Position numbers and translations under genes: made by a program. The notes beneath the pieces are model-generated. The model searched no databases, was not told the DNA's origin, and saw only the letters and a list, made by a program, of their open reading frames with translations. Positions 54,208 to 64,000 of a stretch of 64,000 nucleotides of DNA are shown here, piece after piece. The stretch is from Berberis thunbergii (Eukaryota > Streptophyta > Magnoliopsida > Ranunculales > Berberidaceae), in the NCBI GenBank assembly GCA_003290165.1, contig QNQO01000819.1:372001-436000 (forward strand), in the 5' to 3' direction. Each line of letters begins with the position of its first letter. Within the stretch, counting starts at the first letter, position 1.

Positions 54208-57200
54208 TCATCTTTTCCATAACAGCCATAATAGCACTAGGGAGCCAATAAGTGATAAGCTGCCAACTCCATATCCCACCACAGGCACTATGATTTGCCA
54301 ATCATTGTTCTTTCGATCCTTTGAAATTTCTGATCTGGATTTCGGCGATGGTGCCAAACTAGAAGAATTTGTACAATTGGGTAAGGGGGATCCACATAAC
54401 ATTTTATTTCCTTCAAAAGAAGTCCCATTAAAGGTTTGAAATTGACTGCCAGATGGGATCCTACCAACAAGTTCGTTGTATGACAAGTTCAATGCTGACA
54501 AGAATGTTAAGTCTGCCAATTGCTTAGGTATCACTCCATTCAACTTATTTTCGGAAAGGTCCAATGACTCGAGCTGTTTGAGGTTTCCCAGAGACGACGG
54601 AATAGGTCCAGTGAGGGAATTGCATGACAAGTTGAGACTGTAGAGTGATGTGAGATTTCCCAGTGCATCTGGAATCTCTCCATAAAATCTGTTGCTGGAA
54701 AAATCAATGGAGGTGAAAATAGTTAAGATCTTCACCAATTCCATCTGCATTCCTTTGCTTGCAACTGTAACCCCATCTTGGTAGTACAATTGAGTAAGCT
54801 CAAGGTACCCAAACCTCACGATCTGCTGCTTTTGGGCTTCTCCTCTAGTCATCATCATTGCCCTCCATCTCATGAATTGGTCAGAAGATAGACTTCCCGT
54901 GAAGTTGTTGGATGATAGATCAATAATTTGCAGCATTTCTAAGGAACTAACATTTTCAGAGCGTCCAATGGGACCATGAAATCTGTTGCATCTCAAAACA
55001 AGAACCCGCAAGTTGAGCAATTTCCCCAACCAGGAAGGAAACGTGTCATTTATTTGGTTATTCCCGAGGTCTAGAACTTCAAGCGTTACACAGTTGACTA
55101 GAGATTTAGACACTTGTCCTTCCAGTCTGTTTCCATAGAGATTGAGTGTTCTCAAATTGCACCCGGGGAATGTCTCTGGTATGCTTCCTTCAAACTTGTT
55201 GTTCCGTAGATTCAGTACTTTGAGGTTTGTCATGTTACCAAGACAATGGGGTATCTGGCCACTCAGTTTGTTATTTGACAGGTCAAGAACTTGAAGATAA
55301 CCAGCATTGCAAATTGATGAAGGGATTACTCCGGTGAGATTGTTACCCGAAAGAGAGAAGAAGAGAGTCTCAGAGAGATACAAACTAATATTGTTAGGGA
55401 TGATTGAAGCGAGATTATTTGTTGAGTAATCTAAAACAGTAGCAAGGAGTGGGAGAATTGGGATTAGAGCTTTGAAATGATTAGAATGGAGGTCTACTAC
55501 AGCCAAGGCATTAAAAATAATATTTTTGGGCAAAGGTCCTTGAGGATTCTCCAAGAAGTTGCCAGCGAGATTTAAATGACCGATAGTCCCATTTCCAATT
55601 TCCCAAATCCAGTCAGGTATTCTCCCATGAATTTGGTTGTTCGAAAGGTCCAGAAAGACTATGCTTGACTGGTTTCTCAAGAAATCAGGGAATTTTCTCA
55701 GCCTGCAAGAACCCAATTTCAATGTGCCAACCTGTGGAAACAAGGCAGAATTAATGCCACTGGCATCGATTGTCAAGTTGTTACCAGTAAGATCAAGACT
55801 CGAAAGGTTCCTGAAATCCTGAAACTGCTGTAACTGTAATGTGCCATTGAAGTTGTTTGAGGAAACTGTGAAGATCTTAATACCAGAGAGATTAAAAATT
55901 GACCTAGGAATTGGCCCTCTCAACTTATTCCCACTGATATCAAGGGTATCCAGTGAAGAAGACTCATTGAACTCGCCCAGTTGACCAGTGAATCCATTTT
56001 GCGAAATATCTATCTTCTCCAACAAAGGGAGGTGAAACAATGCAGGTGAGATTGTCCCATTAAGTGAGTTATTTCGTAAAATGAGCTGTACGAGCTTGGA
56101 TAAATTCTCCCATGCAGAAGGAATTGGACCCGTTAATCTATTATGAGCAAGATTGATTTGGGTGAGATTTTCAGCCAAACTGAAGTGTGGAACTGTTCCA
56201 TTGAATTGGTTGGACGAAAGATCCAAGTACATGAGTCGGGTAAGATTGGACATCGATTTTGGGAGGGGTCCTGTGAAATGACAAGATGTAAGCCCCAAAT
56301 TGACCAACAATTTGAGATTACCAATGGACTCTGGCAATGTCCCAGAGAAATTTGTACTCGACAAAACCAAGGTGTGAAGGGATCCATTCACTGGAAAGTC
56401 TGGCAGAAGGCCATTAAGGTTTGGATTATGTGTTACATCAAGACTCTTTAGTAGTGGTAACTGGAAGATTTTTTGGGGGAATTTTCCAGATAACCCACAA
56501 TTACTGAGATGCAAGGAAGTCAAATTGGAGAAGTTCCCAAAGAATTCCAGTAGTTTACCAGTTAAATTATTGAGATCAAGACTAAGTTCGGAGAGCGAAC
56601 TAAGCACTGAAAATGATTCATCAAAAGGTCCTTTAAGTTGACAATTCGATAAGCTCAAATTCCGCAAGGAGTTTGGGAGTGCCTGGGACAAGGCCTTACA
56701 CCAGTTGCCACCATAACTAGACATGTTCAAACCATCTAGATAGAGCTCTTTTAACTCCGAGAGGTTTCCGACTAGCATTCCAAGGTCTGGGTTTTCCAGT
56801 TTCAGTGAGTTTGCAAAACTAGAAGAGAGGTCAAGCGAAACTAACCTTCTCAAGAAAGAGATCTGAATTGGAATTTGCCCAGTGAAGCCTGCGTTGGATA
56901 GATTGAGATGAGTCAAGTTAACAAGACGCCCCAGGTCCATTGGAATTGTTGCAGAAATGAAGTTATTGTAAGCCAAGTTCAGTTTCTCAAGGTGTTGCAA
57001 TCGAAAGAGAGCGCTTGCATTATCGAAAGCGCTCGAAAGGGATTCATTACTGAGGTCTAGAGTAGTAACACGACCAAGCTGACTGCATTCTACCCCATCC
57101 CAAGAGCAACAATTAGTGTTTGGGTCCCATGACTTGATCCTTGTAGTACTGCTAGTGGAAGAAATGTTTTGTCTCAGTTGAAGTAATAAGGTTCTCTGAT

Positions 57201-57291
57201 CATTGAGACACTGAGGAGTGGCACAAGTGATGTTATGGAAAAGTAGGGAGAAGAAGGAGAGTGAAAGAAGCCATGAGAATGGAAGCCTCAT
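54208..57291 (-). CDS. LRR receptor-like protein, short-tailed (module 2)
   Basis: Intronless, 1027 residues, the same extracellular plan as the RLP at 42717: signal peptide, LRRNT with CCSWDGVEC, about 30 LRRs, island-like segment (LELTQLYYQDGVTVASKGMQ), LRRCT. After the membrane span (IVPVVGYGVGSLSLIGSLVL) it stops with LLWLLWKR, so it lacks the roughly 90-residue acidic and Cys-rich tail of the first RLP. The pseudogene in module 1 has the same short end, so this is a fixed variant and not a recent stop. Blocks of the protein alternate between similarity to the first RLP and to the pseudogene. Its ATL neighbour starts about 340 bp upstream. Confidence 0.9.
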   Translation of the reverse strand: MRLPFSWLLSLSFFSLLFHNITCATPQCLNDQRTLLLQLRQNISSTSSTTRIKSWDPNTNCCSWDGVECSQLGRVTTLDLSNESLSSAFDNASALFRLQHLEKLNLAYNNFISATIPMDLGRLVNLTHLNLSNAGFTGQIPIQISFLRRLVSLDLSSSFANSLKLENPDLGMLVGNLSELKELYLDGLNMSSYGGNWCKALSQALPNSLRNLSLSNCQLKGPFDESFSVLSSLSELSLDLNNLTGKLLEFFGNFSNLTSLHLSNCGLSGKFPQKIFQLPLLKSLDVTHNPNLNGLLPDFPVNGSLHTLVLSSTNFSGTLPESIGNLKLLVNLGLTSCHFTGPLPKSMSNLTRLMYLDLSSNQFNGTVPHFSLAENLTQINLAHNRLTGPIPSAWENLSKLVQLILRNNSLNGTISPALFHLPLLEKIDISQNGFTGQLGEFNESSSLDTLDISGNKLRGPIPRSIFNLSGIKIFTVSSNNFNGTLQLQQFQDFRNLSSLDLTGNNLTIDASGINSALFPQVGTLKLGSCRLRKFPDFLRNQSSIVFLDLSNNQIHGRIPDWIWEIGNGTIGHLNLAGNFLENPQGPLPKNIIFNALAVVDLHSNHFKALIPILPLLATVLDYSTNNLASIIPNNISLYLSETLFFSLSGNNLTGVIPSSICNAGYLQVLDLSNNKLSGQIPHCLGNMTNLKVLNLRNNKFEGSIPETFPGCNLRTLNLYGNRLEGQVSKSLVNCVTLEVLDLGNNQINDTFPSWLGKLLNLRVLVLRCNRFHGPIGRSENVSSLEMLQIIDLSSNNFTGSLSSDQFMRWRAMMMTRGEAQKQQIVRFGYLELTQLYYQDGVTVASKGMQMELVKILTIFTSIDFSSNRFYGEIPDALGNLTSLYSLNLSCNSLTGPIPSSLGNLKQLESLDLSENKLNGVIPKQLADLTFLSALNLSYNELVGRIPSGSQFQTFNGTSFEGNKMLCGSPLPNCTNSSSLAPSPKSRSEISKDRKNNDWQIIVPVVGYGVGSLSLIGSLVLLWLLWKR

Positions 57292-57634
57292 TGTTGATGA
57301 TTAAGAGAGACAAACTTGAGAGTAAGGAGAAAATGTTATCAAACAGAAATGTTGAAGACTGTGCATTTGAAAGGGGAACTGTGTGCCATAGACTTGGGTC
57401 TTTCCTAACTTGAGGTTTGAAAGTTCTATTCAAAACTTGAGGTACTCTAATAACCACACAAAGGTATTAGATGATTGGATCATTTGGTGTGGAATTCTAC
57501 GTTATAGACGACTTGTTAGAATGCTGGGTCTACAAGCATGGATGAATCGACTTCAACCTAAACACATTAAAACATTATTATCACACACACACACTCAAAA
57601 TTAAAAGAAATCAAAATACAATCCAAGAATTTTT

Positions 57635-58396
57635 TCAAACGGTTAACTCGTTCAAACTACAGGATGGAAATACTTTATGTTCCAATTTGTTCTTGTTCAT
57701 GCTTAACATTCTTCTCAAGGAAATATCTCTGCAGAGTGATGGCAATGACGGCGCTGGTGGCAGTGTTGGTGCTGGGGAGGAAGGGCATTTTGGTTCTGAA
57801 TCGTGTGGAATTACCATATGAACTTCTTCACCCGAGACAGAGACTTTCTGCAATGAATCATCAGTCTCTACATTGTCAGTTGATACGGAATCAACCTCCA
57901 CCGCCTTCTCCAATGCAACATTATCTCTACAAATTGGACAAGTTGAATTTGACCCAAGCCACCTATCTACACACTCCACATGGAACGCATGCTTGCAATT
58001 AGGTAAATACCTACCCATGTCATCATCATCAAACGCACTCATGCATATCACACATTCCAGTCCATGTTTGCACTCATCAGATTTGTATACAAATAGAGGA
58101 AGCAATCCAAAACTTGTTGCATCAAGACCACTTTCCATTTGCTGGTTCATATTGTTGCCACTGTCATCATAAACCTGTGGCAGCGTAGAACCTACATGAA
58201 GATGATTCAACCTTACAACACTCGTAACACTTATCCTACTCCTATTAGCTCGACCAATCATACACCTAGCATAGATATGCAGTACTACAACCAAACAAAC
58301 CACAACCAGCAAGGCGATAACAGCTGCAAACATGACCTTTCCATCAGTAAAGTTGATGTTTGGATTGATTTCACTCGTAAGCTTCGAAGTAAACAT
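57635..58396 (-). CDS. ATL-type RING-H2 E3 ubiquitin ligase (module 2)
   Basis: Intronless, 253 residues, nearly identical to the module 1 copy across the membrane span, GLD motif and RING-H2. Differences gather in the C-terminal tail (VSVSGEEVHMVIPHDSEPKC with one extra residue, and LEHKVFPSCSLNELTV with one lost). All eight zinc ligands and the E2-contacting Trp are present. Gap to the RLP start downstream is about 340 bp. Both ATL copies look functional even though one partner RLP is dead. Confidence 0.9.
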   Translation of the reverse strand: MFTSKLTSEINPNINFTDGKVMFAAVIALLVVVCLVVVLHIYARCMIGRANRSRISVTSVVRLNHLHVGSTLPQVYDDSGNNMNQQMESGLDATSFGLLPLFVYKSDECKHGLECVICMSAFDDDDMGRYLPNCKHAFHVECVDRWLGSNSTCPICRDNVALEKAVEVDSVSTDNVETDDSLQKVSVSGEEVHMVIPHDSEPKCPSSPAPTLPPAPSLPSLCRDISLRRMLSMNKNKLEHKVFPSCSLNELTV

Positions 58397-58489
58397 CCTT
58401 CTGCTTGTACCCAGTTAGTGCCAGTAGTCTGTTGTTGTCGAGAGTGAAGTAAGATTGGACTTTGAAAGAATCTGTTATAGGGAACCAAA

Positions 58490-58861
58490 TAGGGCTGAAA
58501 ACCGAACCCGGTTCGGTTTTTCACCTAAACCGTAAACCGAACCGACTTAGGTCGGTTTTAAAATTTTCAAATCGAAACCGGACCGATTCTAATTTATGCA
58601 AACCGTAACCGAACCGACTAAAATCAAACCAAAACCGAAATGAAACCGAACCGACCGACTATTTTAAACATATTGTATTATTTATATATAAAATATATAT
58701 TATTTATTATATATTCGGTCGGTTCGGTTTGGTCGGTTAAAATCACATAGAAACCGAAAACCGAACCGACCACTTCGGTTTTGAATTTTTTAAAATCGAA
58801 ACCGATCCGAACCGAATTCGAACCGGTTCGGTCGGTTTGATCTGGTTTTTGTTCAGCCTTA
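58490..58861. mobile_element. hAT-type MITE, 372 bp, perfect 8-bp TSD
   Basis: Ends TAGGGCTGAAAACCGAACC and (complement) TAAGGCTGAACAAAAACCAG; flanked by GAACCAAA on both sides (58482-58489 and 58862-58869). The interior is dense in AACCGAACCGA words. It sits just upstream of the module 2 ATL start and is absent from module 1. Degenerate relatives occur near 31245, 35905 and 41765. Confidence 0.85.
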
Positions 58862-58869
58862 GAACCAAA

Positions 58870-60171
58870 AGACATTGTTAATGGATGGAATTACGGGTTT
58901 TGTGTCATCTAAGTTTCTCTATATTGCGTGTGTTATAATTTAGTTGTATTCATACATGCCTCGTGAAGAAGAAAGCGCATGGAAATTTATATATAATGTA
59001 TTATTGTAGGTGAAGAAGGTTGAGTTCTTCCATGAATAAAGGGTTTTGCTTTGACTTGAATGTAAGGAGATGAGTTGAAGCAAAAGTCCCGTGAAGGAAA
59101 CGGCAAAGTTTTGGTTTTGCATATTGATTGCTTTCATGTGGATGTGGTTACTTGTTTTTTTAAGTATCTTCTTTGGTTGCCATCAGAATCTAGTTGCATC
59201 ATAAATTTGGGAAATGTTGATGAAAGAACATGGTAAATCGAACCACCCATCACCAAATTACATCTTTTGAGTATTTAATCTTTGTGGGTTCAAGAGAAAC
59301 AGGATTCCTAAGCATGGAGGAGACGATCCCGAAAGGATTTGTTAATAAGGTTGTGTTTGTTTACATAGAATCCAACTCCATGAAAATACAACGCGTGTGA
59401 GGAGAGGAGAGTGAATCCGAGGACTCGAGCAGATAAACTCTTGCTGGAATTTGGTGCGTGGGCATTTTCTAGTTACAACCCATTGAAGACAATGGTTGTT
59501 CATCAAAGTCCTTTTTTAGTGAACCTTGGCCCTTATGGGGATCACGCGGAAAACGCAAAAGCTTGGAACCATCATTTCGAGATATTTAAGGAAATTGCGA
59601 GAAATAATTAGAAGTGTTTGAATACTTGTGAAATATAGAGAAAACTAAAATATGTAAATCACCCATAGAACACATTAAAAGTAGCCCAATGCAACAAGTA
59701 GCCAAACTAAGACACCACTCACAATATATTGTCAGAAAAACAAAATGTTTATGCACAAAAGGCAACTCATATGATACATGCTAAAGTTTAGGAAATCTTC
59801 TGTCACAGAAATAATTTGGGAAAAATCTAAGTTTCGGGAAAATCACATTCATTATTACCGCCTAAGCATAGAATGGAACTTTACAGCATAGGGAGTTCAA
59901 AGAATTAGACTTTACAAAAAGGATACAACATAACACCACAAAGAGTCACTAGACCAACGAAACAAAACTGGGAGCATTTTGGAAAAAGTATTTTGATTAC
60001 CTTGACAGAATCAGTAATCAGTATATGTTGATATTTTATGACTTTTTGACAATTACAGATATAAACATCCAACGAATGCATTTTCTCTCATTGTACATTT
60101 ATGACAAGGAATGGAAAGATTAAATGAATTGGCTGGATTTGAGTGTCCTCCAAAGGAATTCAATGACCACT
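58870..60171. other. end of module 2 and spacer to F2KP
   Basis: Up to about 59955 this repeats the flank of module 1. The rest is the 3' flank and probably the 3' untranslated region of the F2KP gene (minus strand). An open frame at 59411-59611 has no recognisable similarity. Confidence 0.4.
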
Positions 60172-63100
60172 TCAGTCCATGAGTTTGTATCTTTTCTCTT
60201 GGACACCTGTAAGTCCCATCTGTATCTCAATTATGGTATGAAGAGGCATCTGAAAACAAAAATTAACAGTGTTAACGTTCCAAGTTCATTCCCTACATTC
60301 TAATGCTAATGAAACGCGTGAATTGGAAAACGATTCAAAACAAAGTTAATGGAATCTTATTTATGCAGCTTTGGTGCCAAGCACCAGAGTTTCCAATCAA
60401 ACTTGTCTGAGACATGAGTTTGTTGATTGCCCTCCCACTGACGGAATTTTATTGGAATTTCTTAATAATTAAGTTTGTGAAACTGGTGACCTAGTACAGG
60501 GGTTTCCTTTGGAATTCATCAAGACCTGAGTTTTGTGATGTAGACTCCTACATTAATGCTTTTGCATGGATCAGTTCGGTAAGTGCAAGTCATACGTTTG
60601 ACCAGACATCAGGAGATCTTTCCTTGTGGAACTAATTCCTGGATCTAAATGAGCCACAAATTCAACAATTTTGCCTCCAGAAAAGTGAGAAAAGGGACAA
60701 TCTCAGGGGACTTACCTCAATGTGTGGGATTTCATTTAAAGGCCTGTCTGCAAAATATGCATATAACGCTCTTAATACCGCCTGCATACATCACAGATGC
60801 AGCATTAGTTAAAATCAGCAAATAAACTGACCAAAATGAGACTATTAAGCAATGAGTTTATACCTGGTGAGAGATCACAACAACAGGTGCACGTTGTCTT
60901 TCAAGCTCGATAATTACTGGCTCTAACCTGCATCAACATTGAAAGATAAGTTATATCAAGTCAATCAATGGACGAAATTTTCTGAGACTTAAAGAGACTT
61001 CTCTTATTATCTTAAAGTCCATTAGATACAAACCTTTGGATGACATCAAGATAAGACTCCCCGCGAGGATAACGATATCTCAACTTGTCCTTCTTGCGTG
61101 ATCTGCAATTAGAAGCTAGTTATTAAGCAGAAATCATCCCTGATAATAGTAAGAAATAAAGTTTTCAAAGAATCTCTGAAGGAATAAGTTTCTTTATTCA
61201 GTCAAAGTCGGCTAGGTGAGACACTGAGACAAACTCCTGGAAACCCCTGCAGATTTCAAGAAAACACTAGAAAATATTCTCTCGGATGAAGTTTCATTAG
61301 TGTGTTTCCACAGGGTAGAACTTCTTTGGGGAAGAAAATGCTCTCAAACAAATTCCCTCCTTGAATCAAATACCTAGTCCTCACCTATTGAACGACCACC
61401 TTCACCTCCTTTTCCCTTCATTTTTCTTCTTGCCAACCCACCTCTATCTTCCCATTATCGCCAAACCATCACCACCACTCACTCTCTCATTGAACTACCA
61501 ACAATCCTCATCCCTTTTGACTCTGATGCTGCTTCAAAAGGTATTGGGCGTAAACTAGACAGGAGGAAACTCAGAACCAATACTGCAGATAGGGTGCTTT
61601 TAATTTTTAGTTACTTTTTTTTTGGTATTTATACTGCACCAAGTGCAATAAAACCTATAAAAATCGCAACTTAAATAAGTTAACTTTAGGAGTTGGCAAC
61701 TGATTGCAACACTGATATGCTAATATCTGTGACATCTTTATGAATACACGTCAATTCCATCCAAGTTTTTTCTATTTCCTGTTGGAGGTACTCTGAACAA
61801 TACACATTGTATTTCACCTTAAGATAGCAAAGAATAGTTTCTTGAAACTGACCCCCAGCTGCTAACCACATTCTTGGAGGTAAGCTCTTCAAGTAAACCT
61901 GGTTAAAACTCAACATTTTAAATACAAATTTAATTTGCAGTAAAATTACATCAACGTTTATGTACATCCACCCTATGACTGTAGTTTCTCTACTATGATA
62001 TAGGGGGAAAGTATCTGTTAATACTCTAGTAGAAGAAGTGAGAGCAGTCTTAGTTTTCATTCATCTGCCAATAAATGTGCAAAAATTCAAACTGTTTTTC
62101 ATCCGGTACCCATGTGATATTGGGATTTAAAACAATAAAAAACAAAAAACCTAACGGTGTATTTGATTTTTTTTTTCCATGGAAACCCATGAAAATAGTT
62201 GACAGATGACGAAGATAGCCATGTTTTTTGAATTTTTTATGGAAAAGTTTTCTTAGGCCCCCTTAAGAGTGTTTTTTTTTCCATGATTTTGAGAGAAGAT
62301 CAGTGGTGGGAGGTCACAAATTTCACGCACTCCCCTCTCTTCTCTTTCATAATCTCTCCACTAGTAAGTTTTTCCATGGAAAACAAAAATCAAACACACC
62401 CCAAGTGGTCAAGAATAGCAATGACATAATATAAAGGCAAGGGAGTTGAAAACACACTAATACTCCTGCAGAAAACACATGGTCCACATAAGTAAGTTAT
62501 CGTTGTTCTTTCAGGTCAACTCCAACACATGTTAATATCATTTTGTTGTATTGCTGTGCTAACTTGACTCTTTTCTATATGATGAAACTCGCGTGAACAT
62601 ATGATCTGGGCAAAGTAGTAGCTTTAATTTCAAAAGAAAAAAATGGAAATGGGGGTGGATCAAAATTGAGTCATAATATGGAAGCAATGAAACAATATTG
62701 TAAACATATCTTTTTACACTTATTTGTATTACAAGATATTAGACATTGATTTAACAGAATAAGCAGAACAGTTAAAGCATGTTCAGAAATAAGTATATCA
62801 ACATACTCATATTCATCGGGCATGTTTTTCTGTATTTCTTCATATGACATTCCATCACACACTCCAGCATTTATCTCGTCAAGTGCACGCCATTGTATCT
62901 ATCAAAAGTATTAACAATAGCATTAACCTTGTAAGCTTACGATCGCGTCCACCAAATGTTATATATAAAAGTATGTTACAGAGGTAAAAAAAAATCCTAC
63001 TTTTACGTACTTATTTACTGACCTTTGGAAACCCTACAATTGGACTTGCAGTCAAAATTGTCCGCTGCAGTGTACTGGTCCAAATCTAGTGCCAAGGTAA

Positions 63101-63759
63101 GCAAAAGAGAAACACGCACCAGGTCAACAAATTCAGCATGAATACGAGACAATATGCATACCAAGCTCACAGGAAGATAAATCTTGAACATATGAAAATA
63201 TAGGTAATCTTCTTGTAATGAAGTGTCAGTTTAAGAAAAATTATTTATAATCCAAGGAGCAGGTGAGTTTAACGAAATAATAAAAAGTACAGGTGTTGCA
63301 AGACGGACCAAACCCATATACTCACTACAAATTGTATTCTAATATATACAAACCAAGTATAGCATACAAATATGCAGCATCATGAATGGTGCATGCACCG
63401 TAAGATGCAAGCTTTAAAACAAGAAACTAGAACCAAAGAAAAAAGATAAGTATGAAAAGAATTTTGTATGTTCTGATATTCAATTATTCATAAAACGAAG
63501 GGAATAAATTGCAAATTTTGCTCCAGATGATAGAAGAAAACTGATTTTCATCTATTGTCTACAGTAACTAAATTCCTAATGTAACAAACAAAGGTGACCT
63601 GTGACTGGCTAAAATGGGGAAGAGGTAACAAGCATAAAACGAAATGGTGAATAGTGATAAATAAAACTATATCGGGAACTTACAGAAGCAGTCCTTTCAG
63701 ATTTTAGTCGCTTTTCCACAAAGTAGGAAAGTTTCTTTGCATAAAGCTCGCCAGATTCG
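60172..63759 (-). CDS. F2KP: 6-phosphofructo-2-kinase/fructose-2,6-bisphosphatase, 3' exons (partial)
   Basis: Seven exons on the minus strand, all with GT-AG introns and compatible phases: 63684-63759, 63023-63085, 62807-62898, 61034-61102, 60864-60927, 60716-60781 and 60172-60249 (stop TGA at 60172-60174). Together they encode SGELYAKKLSYFVEKRLKSE, WTSTLQRTILTASPIVGFPK, RALDEINAGVCDGMSYEEIQ, RYRYPRGESYLDVIQRLEPV, APVVVISHQAVLRALYAYFA and ADRPLNEIPHIE, ending KRYKLMD. This is the C-terminal fructose-2,6-bisphosphatase (histidine phosphatase) domain, including the second catalytic His in VVISHQ. The RHGE motif and the kinase domain must lie beyond 64000. The enzyme sets cytosolic fructose-2,6-bisphosphate, which controls sucrose synthesis and glycolysis. 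No lesions seen. Confidence 0.93.
62157..62400. mobile_element. MITE-like inverted repeat in an F2KP intron
   Basis: Starts GGTGTATTTGATTTTTTTTT with CCATGGAAA and ends TTTTCCATGGAAAACAAAAA then TCAAACACACC. The ends are inverted repeats of the GGTGTGTTTG type found in Tourist-like elements. A target duplication was not clear. It lies within the 1.7 kb intron between the exons at 61034 and 62807. Confidence 0.5.
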
Positions 63760-64000
63760 CTGTTCAAATGGTTGAAAGGGTCAGGATAAGATAGCCTTGG
63801 CATAGGAGCTGAACAAAACTGAATTTGTAAAAGCTATACACATAAAGGCATAACTACTTCCATCAGAAGAAGAATAGAAGTATAGAAGAAACAAGTTAAA
63901 ATGATTTGCTCAGAGCGGAAAGCTGCGTAACCGTGTGATGATATGATAGAAGTAGTGAACTTCATGGTATCGACTACCCATGACATGGATCCAATCATCA

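Larger units (their letters stand above)
53916..59955 (-). repeat. RLP-ATL tandem module 2
   Basis: Second copy of the module, with intact RLP and ATL genes and an added hAT-type MITE at 58490-58861. The tail (59640-59955) repeats the 53640-53910 junction region of module 1. Confidence 0.8.

Noticed and set aside
59411..59611. 66-codon plus-strand frame between ATL module 2 and F2KP
   Set aside because: No recognisable domain, no conserved counterpart in the duplicated flank of module 1, and no sign of neighbouring exons.
61686..62060. 124-codon minus-strand frame as an extra gene or exon
   Set aside because: It lies entirely within a well-defined F2KP intron, and the flanking exons are complete without it. 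No motif recognised.

Overview
The window reads as nuclear DNA of a eudicot plant. It has intron-containing genes with GT-AG introns, AT-rich spacers, a Pol III tRNA gene, receptor-like protein (RLP) and ATL-type RING-H2 genes in tandem arrays, and a heavy load of plant transposons (Ty3/gypsy, Copia-type, L1-type LINE, tRNA-derived SINE-like, hAT, PIF/Harbinger-like and Mutator-like MITEs). I do not name a species.

Layout. At 1.1-2.2 kb are the last exons of a MAA3/SEN1-type helicase (+). A 5'-truncated, frameshifted gypsy element (-) lies at 2.9-6.9 kb. A sparse region with a cluster of GC-rich foldback Mutator-like MITEs and a Pack-MULE-like element runs from 8.2 to 12.7 kb, followed by a LAX1/ROX-like bHLH gene at 12.83-13.34 kb and a tRNA-Ile(UAU) at 14.09 kb. 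An L1-type LINE (-) with a second, 5'-truncated LINE nested in it occupies 15.4-18.1 kb. F-box pseudogenes in both orientations, with a stray bHLH 3' fragment, lie at 18.9-20.8 kb. A chromovirus LTR plus gag-protease is at 21.5-23.6 kb. A third F-box pseudogene, split by an unusual LTR element whose LTRs face each other, spans 24.4-25.5 kb.

From about 26.1 to 42.1 kb there are three tandem copies of a 3-3.5 kb ancestral unit, each carrying one intronless ATL-like RING-H2 gene (+). The copies differ by clean transposon insertions whose empty sites can be read in the sister copies. From 42.7 to 60 kb there is an RLP cluster on the minus strand: one full-length Ve-type RLP, then two copies of a roughly 5.9 kb module made of an ATL RING-H2 gene followed by an RLP. 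The RLP of the first module is a pseudogene and that of the second is intact but has almost no cytoplasmic tail. The last 4 kb hold the 3' exons of a 6-phosphofructo-2-kinase/fructose-2,6-bisphosphatase gene (-).

The conserved genes at the two ends (MAA3-like helicase and F2KP) look like stable anchors around a fast-evolving region of RLP, ATL and F-box duplicates. RLPs are cell-surface receptors and ATLs membrane E3 ubiquitin ligases, both often linked to defence; a functional link here is inference from position and co-duplication only. The most unusual structures are the inverted-LTR element at 24.6-25.5 kb, the foldback MULE-type MITE family with 9-10 bp target duplications, the recombinant middle copy of the ATL array, and two elements that carry unidentified coding fragments.
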